A stretch of DNA of 34,733 nt from Candidatus Kaiserbacteria bacterium. GTDB lineage: Bacteria; Patescibacteriota; Minisyncoccia; Phycocordibacterales; UBA2100. Of the stretch, positions 1 to 5,716 are shown in pieces. The position numbers were made by a program, and so were the translations under genes. Below the pieces are notes generated by a model, which saw only the letters and a program-made list of their open reading frames with translations, was not told the DNA's origin and made no database searches. The DNA is taken from assembly GCA_016217965.1 (NCBI GenBank), contig JACRFI010000023.1:1-34733 (forward strand), given 5' to 3'. The stretch's first letter is position 1. The number at the start of each line of letters is the position of its first letter.

Positions 1-120
1 CCCATCGTGCACGCTTGCGGCAATGGGAAGAGAGAAAAGGAAAAGAAGCGCTGCTACGGCGAGAATCGTCGTAGCACCGCAAACCAGCACGAAACGTTGA
101 AATGTATCAATACCAGGCAC
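1..120 (-). CDS. Partial secreted or membrane protein, N-terminus only
   Basis: A reading frame enters from the left edge on the minus strand and is absent from the ORF track because it has no stop inside the window. From a GTG at 120 it gives about 40 residues: a short polar start, then a hydrophobic stretch ending LLFLFSLPIAASVHDG. This looks like a signal peptide or membrane anchor. A TTG at 156 in the same frame would add 12 residues; the frame closes upstream at a TGA. No clear ribosome binding site favours either start. It lies downstream of the HTTM gene on the same strand. Function cannot be judged. Confidence 0.45.
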   Translation of the reverse strand, partial: MPGIDTFQRFVLVCGATTILAVAALLFLFSLPIAASVHDG

Positions 121-293
121 AAAGATTGCGCTGGTTTCCCTACACCTAACGAGCAACGATCATGCTCGAAAAGATATTTTATGCGCACGCTAGCCTCCCT
201 TGCCGGAGATTTTTCACTGAGCACGTCCCAATGTCAATCAAAAAACCGCTCTCCAACATATTAAGGACACCCTGGCAACTATGTGTTGAAAAG

Positions 294-1805
294 CTAGAGA
301 GAAGGTCTTTTACATTCCCAAGAAAGCAGAGACTGTCGAGAAGCTGGCTCAGCCGGAACTCCTGGCGGTGGCGTACGTTCCTCCATGTAGATTATCTCCA
401 AAGCGTCCATGCGCTTGCCGCTATCATACGTACCATTCCAACTTCTACAAAGATAATCGGCATAGTACGGCAGAAGCCATGCATTCGAGTCCCGCCTTAA
501 CTCGATGCCATACTTGCGCCACCTGGTACTTGGGTACAAGGCATATAAATTTTCTGGACGCTCGAACGTAAGCGTTGCGCCGTTACGATATAAGTCCACT
601 TGTCCACCATTGCTTTGAAACCCTGGTACCACGAACCATCCATCATCTTTGTAAGGGCTCGGCGCAAATAAGTTCCACCTCTGTTCAATGCGCAACACCT
701 TAGCGGGGATTTCCCAAACGTCCCATTGTGGCACGCCACGTATTGCAATAACGTCAGTGGCTTGCCACGCAAAAAGATATGCTATGTACAAAATACCACA
801 TGCGGAGAGCACAAACTGGAGGACTCTTTTTGATTTTGTTTGGTGCGTTACAGGGTCCGCATCGGTTCCTTGGATTGAAAGATGGCGGGCGACACTCGGG
901 AATCTGGGGCGGAGAATGCGCGCAATATTTTCCCAGAGTTCTCCTGGCAAAAATCCAATGAGCGCCGTTATTGCGATCCAGGAGAACATTCCAAGATGCA
1001 TGCAGAGAGCGAACGCGAGGTGCATGAGCATTAGAGCGCACGCAGCAATAGGACGAACATATCTCGTAAGTACGGGCGAGAATAAGAGGAAGAGCGAGAG
1101 GTGTTGGAACCAACGTATCGCATGTGTGAGAAAAAAGAGAAAGTCAGGAAACTGCAGCAAAAAAAATGCCAGAGGCGTTGCGTATTGGTCTATCGAAAGC
1201 GTGTAATAGATTGCACTGCCGTTCCCCCACTCGATGCTGTCTTTGAAGAAAGACGCAAAGTAGTACATGAATGCTATCTGGAATAAAAATGCCGCGGTCC
1301 ATCCTGAGAAGACCGTGGCACGCACATCCCTTGCCTTCGAAAGCATCCGATCTGCCGAGAATACGCCGCCCCACGGAAGGAACATGCCGACAAAAAGCAC
1401 TCCCCGCAAAAGAACGTCCCCACCTTGGAGAATAATGGGGTTCGCATTGTGCAGAGAGACCGTGAGAAGCCATGTTGCTACGCTTGCGTATCTCGTTTTG
1501 TACCCGGTGAGGAGCATGAAAGCCGCCACGGCGTTGAGAAAAAAGAAAAAGGCCACAAGCGGCACAGAACCACCATCCAGCAAATGAAGCGACCACGCCC
1601 ACGTTCCGGAATAAAACGAGTGGAGTAGCGATGACGGCAACGTGCTTTCGTCTCCGTAAAATACGGAGATGAAGCGGGCACGTGACGCCAGGTCGATGAG
1701 TATTATGAGCGCCGTGCAGATGCGAACCAGCGCAAGCGAGCGCATGTCCATGCTAAAAACGCCCGCAAGGTCAAACTGAAGAAATCGTTTCCAATGTTTC
1801 GCCAT
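294..1805 (-). CDS. HTTM-domain integral membrane protein
   Basis: A 503-residue polytopic protein. The N-terminal two thirds (about residues 20-330) carry many hydrophobic segments and resemble the HTTM (horizontally transferred transmembrane) domain, related to the membrane part of vitamin K-dependent gamma-carboxylase. The pattern SLALVRI near the start, then FYGDES, and the motif GGDVLLRGVLFVGMFLPWGG fit that family. The last third (about 345-503) is soluble and aromatic-rich, with WNLFAPSPYKDDGW, as seen in many bacterial HTTM proteins. The substrate of bacterial members is generally unknown and carboxylase activity should not be assumed. No obvious Shine-Dalgarno sequence precedes the ATG. 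A GC-rich inverted repeat (GCGCGC arms, about 1827-1850) separates it from the small secreted gene upstream. Domain assignment is fairly confident, function is not. Confidence 0.8.
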   Translation of the reverse strand: MAKHWKRFLQFDLAGVFSMDMRSLALVRICTALIILIDLASRARFISVFYGDESTLPSSLLHSFYSGTWAWSLHLLDGGSVPLVAFFFFLNAVAAFMLLTGYKTRYASVATWLLTVSLHNANPIILQGGDVLLRGVLFVGMFLPWGGVFSADRMLSKARDVRATVFSGWTAAFLFQIAFMYYFASFFKDSIEWGNGSAIYYTLSIDQYATPLAFFLLQFPDFLFFLTHAIRWFQHLSLFLLFSPVLTRYVRPIAACALMLMHLAFALCMHLGMFSWIAITALIGFLPGELWENIARILRPRFPSVARHLSIQGTDADPVTHQTKSKRVLQFVLSACGILYIAYLFAWQATDVIAIRGVPQWDVWEIPAKVLRIEQRWNLFAPSPYKDDGWFVVPGFQSNGGQVDLYRNGATLTFERPENLYALYPSTRWRKYGIELRRDSNAWLLPYYADYLCRSWNGTYDSGKRMDALEIIYMEERTPPPGVPAEPASRQSLLSWECKRPSL

Positions 1806-1862
1806 ATCATTTTGAAGGAGGCCGCCGCGCGCAAGTTTAACCCCGCGCGCAGCAAACCTGAC

Positions 1863-2060
1863 TCACCAATCCCGGATACACCAACAGGGAAGCTTCTCGT
1901 ACCAGCCCCGTCTCGCGCATTTCATTGGCTTGTGTGGACAAGCCTTTGAGGCACGGACGTTGCGGCCGTTAGAAGTCCCAGCCGAAGCACCAGAACTGAC
2001 AAGTCCCGCGATCATCGTGGCCGCGGCAGCCACACAGAGAGTTTTCACTAGAATGCGCAT
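1863..2060 (-). CDS. Small secreted cysteine-containing protein (65 aa)
   Basis: A short protein with a classic signal peptide: MRILVK, a hydrophobic alanine-rich core, and a likely cleavage after ASA (about residue 27). The mature part is about 38 residues, basic, with four cysteines (ACPHKPMKC and PCWC), so two disulfides are possible. The start is well supported by AAAGGAG spaced 5 nt before ATG, one of the better Shine-Dalgarno sites in the window, with a small CCCC/GGGG hairpin just before it. It lies between two stem-loops, so it may be a single-gene unit. I do not recognise a family; a secreted peptide or small structural protein are both possible. Confidence 0.7.
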   Translation of the reverse strand: MRILVKTLCVAAAATMIAGLVSSGASAGTSNGRNVRASKACPHKPMKCARRGWYEKLPCWCIRDW

Positions 2061-2140
2061 GGCACTCCTTTCCCCCCTGTCGGGGTCAAACGGGTTGATA
2101 CTCTCAGTTGCGGCACCATGTCACGAACTGGCGGACATGT

Positions 2141-2169
2141 CAAAACGCCACGTTTGACGTGGCGTTTTG
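2141..2169. terminator. Perfect 12-bp stem-loop terminator
   Basis: CAAAACGCCACG and CGTGGCGTTTTG form a perfect 12-bp stem around a 5-nt loop (TTTGA). The A/T ends give a U-tract in either direction, so it could act on both strands. It lies between the decapeptide-repeat gene and the 65-aa secreted gene. Confidence 0.75.
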
Positions 2170-2247
2170 CGACTTTCACTTTCTTATCCTGCGAAGTTCA
2201 CCGGCTGGCGAACGAAGCAGGAGGAACCTCAAGAGCGGCGGGCTTGA

Positions 2248-3441
2248 TTAGAAGTTTCGGTCGATAGCAATTCCCTTTTCAGTGAATCGCATCGTATCCT
2301 TTGTCGAGAACGAGACTTCTTTTTTCTCAGTAGCGACAGTCGGGAGAACCGGCATCTCTACTTCTTCCTGCTTTTTCGAAGCTCGGAGGAAGCTGCCAGC
2401 GAAGGAACGTGCTCCGCCCTGGTAGTAGACCAAGAGGTACGCTCCTGCTACCGCCACGCCGATGAGCGACATCCAGTACATCGCATTGCCGACAGGTCCG
2501 AGATCGAAACCTGTGTACGGTATCTGCGAGAGCGCAACGTATTGCGGGTTCGTGTGGTACACGGGTGCAGCATGGTACGTCGATGTGTAGCTTGGAATGA
2601 CAGCGGCGATCGTGCGGCCCGGAGTCACAGACGCGATAGGCGTTACAGTTCCCCACGTCGAGCCGCCGATAGCGACAGCAGTGTTATTGCTGTCAACGTT
2701 GTTGAAACTTCCGATTACGTTCACGCTGTTGTCGTTGAAGCTATCTCGGATCGAATTGTCGATGTTCGTCGTCGTGATCGTCGTGTTGTTCGAGATAGGA
2801 GTTGGCTGATTCTGAACTACAGGATAGCTCGGGTAACTCGGCGTGTAGCTCGGCATGTTCGAGAACTTCATCGGCGCAGAACCACCAGAGAAACCTCCGG
2901 AGAAACTCGGCATCGAGAATTTCGGGAAAGATGCAGCAGACGAGGAGTACTTCGCACCATACGAATCTGAAATGTAGTAATCATCTACCGTTTCCTCGTA
3001 GAACGCATAGTCCTCTTCGTAGTAGTAATCGTCGTAGGTGTCATAGTAACCGAGGTTGTCACCGTAGGTATCGTAGTATCCGAGATTGTCCCCGTATGAG
3101 TCGTAATAGCCTAAGTTATCACCGTACGTATCGTAATAACCCAGGTTGTCGCCATAGGTATCGTAGTATCCGAGATTATCCCCGTATGTATCATAGTAAC
3201 CAAGATTATCGCCGTAGGTGTCATAGTAGCCTAGGTTATCTCCATACGTGTCGTAATAACCAAGGTTGTCCCCGTAAGTATCGTAGTATCCGAGGTTGTC
3301 ACCGTATGTATCAACGTAACCGAGATCAAATTCTTGTGCCATCGCAAACTGCGGAAGTATAGAAACTCCTACGAGAAGAAGGACTACAAAAACACAGAGG
3401 CTATGCGCCACAGAGACGCTCGACACAATTCGTGAATTCAT
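2248..3441 (-). CDS. Secreted surface protein with ten decapeptide repeats and a C-terminal membrane anchor
   Basis: A 397-residue protein. Residues 1-35 are a signal peptide (hydrophobic core, FAMAQ cleavage region). About residues 40-140 hold ten tandem 10-residue repeats of consensus LGYYDTYGDN, rich in Tyr and Asp, followed by an acidic tyrosine stretch (DDYYYEEDY). The middle is Ser/Pro/Asn/Thr-rich and probably unstructured. Near residue 315 comes QIPYTGFDLGPVGNA, then one transmembrane helix (MYWMSLIGVAVAGAYLLVYY) and a basic patch; this resembles a sortase-type sorting signal, but about 50 cytoplasmic residues follow, so plain membrane anchoring is equally possible. A sortase gene lies 1.5 kb upstream. 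The gene has its own strong promoter and a leader of about 25 nt without a Shine-Dalgarno site. It may form a surface layer, adhesin or Ca-binding stalk; the function is unknown. Confidence 0.8.
   Translation of the reverse strand: MNSRIVSSVSVAHSLCVFVVLLLVGVSILPQFAMAQEFDLGYVDTYGDNLGYYDTYGDNLGYYDTYGDNLGYYDTYGDNLGYYDTYGDNLGYYDTYGDNLGYYDTYGDNLGYYDSYGDNLGYYDTYGDNLGYYDTYDDYYYEEDYAFYEETVDDYYISDSYGAKYSSSAASFPKFSMPSFSGGFSGGSAPMKFSNMPSYTPSYPSYPVVQNQPTPISNNTTITTTNIDNSIRDSFNDNSVNVIGSFNNVDSNNTAVAIGGSTWGTVTPIASVTPGRTIAAVIPSYTSTYHAAPVYHTNPQYVALSQIPYTGFDLGPVGNAMYWMSLIGVAVAGAYLLVYYQGGARSFAGSFLRASKKQEEVEMPVLPTVATEKKEVSFSTKDTMRFTEKGIAIDRNF
3028..3325 (-). repeat. Ten tandem 30-bp coding repeats with strong synonymous divergence
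   Basis: Ten consecutive 30-nt units encode LGYYDTYGDN with only a few amino-acid changes (V for Y in the first unit, S for T in the eighth, an altered last unit). Third positions differ between almost every pair of units, for example Tyr as TAC or TAT and Gly as GGT, GGA or GGC, so the DNA repeats are far less alike than the peptides. Confidence 0.9.
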
Positions 3442-3473
3442 ACTAAAATTTCTTAAATGTAATGTGGTCGTGA

Positions 3474-3501
3474 TTTATACTCTATTTTTTAATTTTGTCA
3501 A
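3474..3501 (-). promoter_or_regulatory. Sigma-70-type promoter of the decapeptide-repeat gene
   Basis: A consensus -35 TTGACA (3496-3501), a 16-nt spacer and -10 TATAAA (3474-3479). The predicted transcript starts near 3467, giving a leader of about 25 nt before the ATG at 3441. Confidence 0.75.
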
Positions 3502-3529
3502 GTGGTACTTTGGTTTTGAAAAGGAGGGC

Positions 3530-3555
3530 GGGTTCCGAGGCAAGCCTCGGAACCC
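3530..3555 (-). terminator. Stem-loop terminator after the 94-aa secreted gene
   Basis: GGGTTCCGAGGC and GCCTCGGAACCC form a perfect 12-bp stem with a 2-nt loop just past the stop of the 94-aa gene. On the minus strand it is followed by GCCCTCCTTTTC, so the T-run is slightly displaced. Confidence 0.6.
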
Positions 3556-3569
3556 CCACCCGGCGTGCG

Positions 3570-3854
3570 TTATTCCCGCACGCAGACAACGTGCCACCGC
3601 GTGTCTCCGCGGTTGCGCTGGTCCCGGGTCATCGCCCCTCCGTTTTTCGCGGAGGGAGTGACCTTTTCCAATTTGACCTTGAGAGAGGGGCACGCTTTGT
3701 CGGCCCCCGGGAACATGTGATTCGCTGAAACGGGAGTGTTGCTCCCGATCGCGGTCCATGTCTTGCCCTCAAACTGGAACTGGACGTCGGCTTGCGCCGG
3801 CGCCGAAAACATTACAACCGAAGCGATCGCTGCTGAAAACGTGGTCTTTCTCAT
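3570..3854 (-). CDS. Small secreted protein (94 aa), unknown
   Basis: MRKTTFSAAIASVVMFSAPAQA is a clear signal peptide with an AxA-type cleavage site at about residue 22. The mature part of about 72 residues starts DVQFQFEGKTW, has two cysteines (KACPSL and WHVVCVRE) that could pair, and contains a GAMTRDQRNRGDTRWHVV segment. I do not recognise the family. The start codon lies 13 nt after a very large leader hairpin (3868-3941) whose 3' arm contains GGGGAGAAAGG, the only Shine-Dalgarno-like sequence, so translation may depend on opening of that structure. A 12-bp terminator follows the gene, so it appears to be a one-gene unit. Confidence 0.7.
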   Translation of the reverse strand: MRKTTFSAAIASVVMFSAPAQADVQFQFEGKTWTAIGSNTPVSANHMFPGADKACPSLKVKLEKVTPSAKNGGAMTRDQRNRGDTRWHVVCVRE

Positions 3855-3867
3855 GGTGAAAGCCCAA

Positions 3868-3941
3868 CCTTTCTCCCCAACCTAGTGGGGCTTTGAGGTG
3901 CAAAAAAATATTTGCATCCCAAAGTCCCACGGGGAGAAAGG
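3868..3941 (-). promoter_or_regulatory. Large structured leader hairpin enclosing a candidate ribosome binding site
   Basis: Nested perfect arms, given on the plus strand: CCTTTCTCCCC (3868-3878) with GGGGAGAAAGG (3931-3941), 11 bp; GTGGG (3885-3889) with CCCAC (3926-3930); CTTTG (3891-3895) with CAAAG (3920-3924); TGCAAA (3899-3904) with TTTGCA (3911-3916). The terminal loop is 6 nt and there is one 6-nt bulge. In the transcript of the 94-aa gene the outer 3' arm is the purine-rich GGGGAGAAAGG, ending 13 nt before the ATG. Confidence 0.65.
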
Positions 3942-3983
3942 CGAACCAACACCGAAGTTAAAGAACTCGAGCCTCGCAAGGCC

Positions 3984-4011
3984 CCGGCAGAAGCAGAATG
4001 GCTGCTGCCGG
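3984..4011. other. GC-rich hairpin in the 3855-4121 gap
   Basis: CCGGCAG (3984-3990) pairs with CTGCCGG (4005-4011), with an inner AGC/GCT pair around a 6-nt loop. It lies between the hexapeptide-repeat gene and the leader hairpin of the 94-aa gene. There is no T-run, so I do not call it a terminator. I see nothing else in this gap besides the leader hairpin. Confidence 0.5.
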
Positions 4012-4121
4012 CGCGTTGCAAGTGAGGAGAACTGAAGGGAGATACATTATCGCATCAAAAAGTGCATCTGTCAAGATAGCTAGAATATAGCTGTAAACCT
4101 CACTTTTGGAGTACGCACTCG

Positions 4122-4715
4122 TCACCGAGTTATCGGCTTCACGCCCCTAGCGACCTCAACAGGTCGTCCGATCTCGATTGCGCTTCCTATTGATACTGCG
4201 CGCCCTATCGGCGCGGAATAGCCTATTTGTGTTGCTGTGCCGATTTCTGTCGCAGAACCAATCTCAGTCGCTGAACCAATAGAAGTTGGCGTTCCTATTT
4301 GCGTGGCATGAGCTATCTCAGTTGCGTGCGCGATTTCAGTAGCGCTTCCAATAGAAACTGGATGTGCAACAGAGACGGGATGCGCAATAGAAACTGGATG
4401 CGCTACCGATACGGGATGAGCGACGTTTACTGCGTGTCCGACATTCACGGGATGTGCGACAGAAACAGGATGATTTGTCTGAACGGCATGCCCTGGAGTG
4501 ACCGCATGGCCTGGTGTTACTCCGTATCCAGGTGTCACACCGTATGCTTCTTGTACTGGATATACTGTTGTGACGCCATAGCCGATGTCGACTGGCCCTA
4601 CGTCGTCGCAATAATACGCGTCAGCAAAAAATACAACTGAAAAAAGAGGAATCGTTATAAAACCCGCGGCGCCAACCACAATACAAGTGTTTTTTGCGAA
4701 GGAATATACCTGCAT
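4122..4715 (-). CDS. Membrane-anchored hexapeptide-repeat protein
   Basis: The ORF track starts at 4934, but I place the start at the ATG at 4715 (197 aa). A consensus promoter (4743-4771) and a GGGAG 7 nt before this ATG both lie inside the longer ORF, and the extra 73 residues look like translated intergenic DNA. Residues 1-37 have one hydrophobic segment (CIVVGAAGFITIPLFSVVFFA), a signal peptide or anchor. From about residue 70 to the end nearly every sixth residue is Ile or Val followed by Gly or Ala: HPVSVA, HPVSIA, SATEIG and variants, about 19 units. This periodicity resembles left-handed parallel beta-helix (hexapeptide-repeat) proteins, but the repeats are unusually regular and no acyltransferase features are visible. 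A surface fibre or ice-binding-like solenoid is conceivable. Confidence 0.7.
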   Translation of the reverse strand: MQVYSFAKNTCIVVGAAGFITIPLFSVVFFADAYYCDDVGPVDIGYGVTTVYPVQEAYGVTPGYGVTPGHAVTPGHAVQTNHPVSVAHPVNVGHAVNVAHPVSVAHPVSIAHPVSVAHPVSIGSATEIAHATEIAHATQIGTPTSIGSATEIGSATEIGTATQIGYSAPIGRAVSIGSAIEIGRPVEVARGVKPITR

Positions 4716-4721
4716 GAAAAA

Positions 4722-4736
4722 GCTCCCATAGGGAGC
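4722..4736 (-). promoter_or_regulatory. Hairpin covering the ribosome binding site of the hexapeptide-repeat gene
   Basis: On the minus strand GCTCCC, loop TAT, GGGAGC, then TTTTTC and the ATG. The 3' arm contains the only Shine-Dalgarno-like sequence (GGGAG), and the stem plus T-run also resembles a small intrinsic terminator. Confidence 0.5.
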
Positions 4737-4742
4737 GTCAGA

Positions 4743-4771
4743 ATATGACCACCGTTTACGTTGCTTGTCAA
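4743..4771 (-). promoter_or_regulatory. Promoter of the hexapeptide-repeat gene
   Basis: -35 TTGACA (4766-4771), a 17-nt spacer and -10 TCATAT (4743-4748). The -35 is perfect, the -10 is weak. It supports the downstream start at 4715. Confidence 0.55.
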
Positions 4772-4786
4772 GTAGCGGAGTAGCGG

Positions 4787-4911
4787 CGCGAAACTTGTCG
4801 AAGGCTTGTGTTTTGCGCCGTGTCTCGCAGGCCGACGGGCCGAGAGGCAGCGCTGGCGCAGCAGCGCCAGACAGCGACGGCGCAAAATACATGCCGAGAA
4901 AGAGTTTCGCG
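4787..4911 (-). repeat. Nested inverted-repeat intergenic element C
   Basis: Outer arms CGCGAAACT (4787-4795) and AGTTTCGCG (4903-4911); inner arms TTTTGCGCCGT (4811-4821) and ACGGCGCAAAA (4877-4887). Inside are a TCTCG/CGAGA hairpin and a CTGGCGC/GCGCCAG hairpin with the tetraloop AGCA (4860-4863). It lies just past the sortase stop. It shares its layout with elements A (13126-13236) and B (22999-23084). Confidence 0.6.
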
Positions 4912-4920
4912 GCCCAAACT

Positions 4921-5598
4921 TTAGTACGACCCAATGAGCTCGGCCTCGACGACCCAGCGCGTGCTTTTTGAAGTGAGCGTATCGCACGTCACGATGGTGA
5001 GGCGATTCCCCGTTTTTGAAATGTCTATTTGCTCCTCATTCGCATCAGCTCTGCGTACAGTAACGACGCTATAGAAGTATTGCTTGCCGCCGCCGGAGAG
5101 CGTGATGGCATCACCCGCTTGTAATTCCGGGACATCGTTGAATGCCTTGTACATTTGGTTCCTCACAACCGGCAAATGCGAGCTGTGACCGAAGATAAGC
5201 ACGTTCCCCTTTTCTCCGAGAAGCGCGGAATCAACGTAACGTGCAGGGCCGTCTTTCAGGATCTCATCAAGCGCATCGACGTCACGCGTGTCAGGATTGT
5301 GCACAGGAAGGTCGAGGTCAATTGACGGGATGGAAATACGATCTGGTTTAAATCCTTCCTCAACTACCGAATCTGGATTTTCTGGAAGCTCAAAGCTAGA
5401 AGCTAGAAGCTGTTCCTCTCCCAGTTCGGGAAGATTCGAGAGGGAAAGTTCTCGCGGTGAGGACCCATCGACATAGTACGGAACAAAACCGATAGAATCG
5501 GCTGCGGACAATGACAAAAAGAAAAGCATCACAGACGTGGCGAAAAATACCGATTTCGGCGCTTTCTTTGCCTCAGGTTTGTAGGAGAAAGAAGGCAT
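4921..5598 (-). CDS. Sortase (transpeptidase), membrane-anchored
   Basis: A 225-residue protein with one N-terminal membrane segment (VFFATSVMLFFLSLSAA, about residues 17-33), a linker, and a sortase catalytic domain from about residue 85. The family triad is visible: His138 in IFGHSSH, Cys205 in TIVTCDTL, and Arg214 nine residues later (STRWVV). The TLxTC-like context and N-terminal anchor fit class D/E-type housekeeping sortases. It should cleave a sorting signal on exported proteins and join them to a cell-surface nucleophile. The candidate in this window is the decapeptide-repeat protein with IPYTG before its membrane helix. A heptamer tract (AGCTAGA units) is read in frame in the linker as QLLASSFEL. 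The promoter lies only 9 nt before the ATG. Confidence 0.9.
   Translation of the reverse strand: MPSFSYKPEAKKAPKSVFFATSVMLFFLSLSAADSIGFVPYYVDGSSPRELSLSNLPELGEEQLLASSFELPENPDSVVEEGFKPDRISIPSIDLDLPVHNPDTRDVDALDEILKDGPARYVDSALLGEKGNVLIFGHSSHLPVVRNQMYKAFNDVPELQAGDAITLSGGGKQYFYSVVTVRRADANEEQIDISKTGNRLTIVTCDTLTSKSTRWVVEAELIGSY
5388..5412. repeat. In-frame 7-bp tandem tract inside the sortase gene
   Basis: Repeated AGCTAGA/AGAAGCT heptamers encode ...LLASSFEL... in the linker between the membrane segment and the catalytic domain. A very similar tract occurs in pheT (11285-11320). Confidence 0.65.
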
Positions 5599-5607
5599 AA
5601 CGTCGCT

Positions 5608-5636
5608 ATATTACATCATATTTTGCCTCTTGTCAA
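5608..5636 (-). promoter_or_regulatory. Sortase promoter, near-leaderless
   Basis: -35 TTGACA (5631-5636), a 17-nt spacer and -10 TAATAT (5608-5613). Only 9 nt separate the -10 box from the ATG, so the transcript probably starts at or within a few bases of the start codon. Confidence 0.65.
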
Positions 5637-5658
5637 CTAGGACTATGTGTGGTATAGA
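5630..5658 (+). promoter_or_regulatory. Divergent promoter of the CARDB-like gene
   Basis: -35 TTGTCA (5630-5635), a 17-nt spacer and -10 TATAGA (5653-5658). Its -35 box occupies the same bases as the sortase -35 on the other strand, so the two promoters probably compete or are controlled together. Confidence 0.55.
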
Positions 5659-5716
5659 GAAGCGGTCCACAGGGAAACGGGCACATTAATTACCTCTATC
5701 TCTATTTCCCCTTTTT

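Noticed and set aside
162-500. Plus-strand ORFs at the left edge (7-264 and 162-500)
   Set aside because: They oppose the HTTM gene end and the partial minus-strand gene, and have low-complexity shadow composition.
3028-3325. Regular 30-bp repeats that could be taken for a CRISPR array
   Set aside because: They are contiguous without spacers and encode one decapeptide repeat in frame; differences are synonymous.
2802-3362. A 186-aa plus-strand ORF with Arg/Ser/His repeats
   Set aside because: It is the antisense of the decapeptide repeats, which explains its periodicity.
4716-4934. N-terminal 73 residues of the track ORF at 4122-4934
   Set aside because: This stretch holds a consensus promoter and inverted-repeat element C, overlaps the sortase end, and has no protein-like composition; the ATG at 4715 is better.
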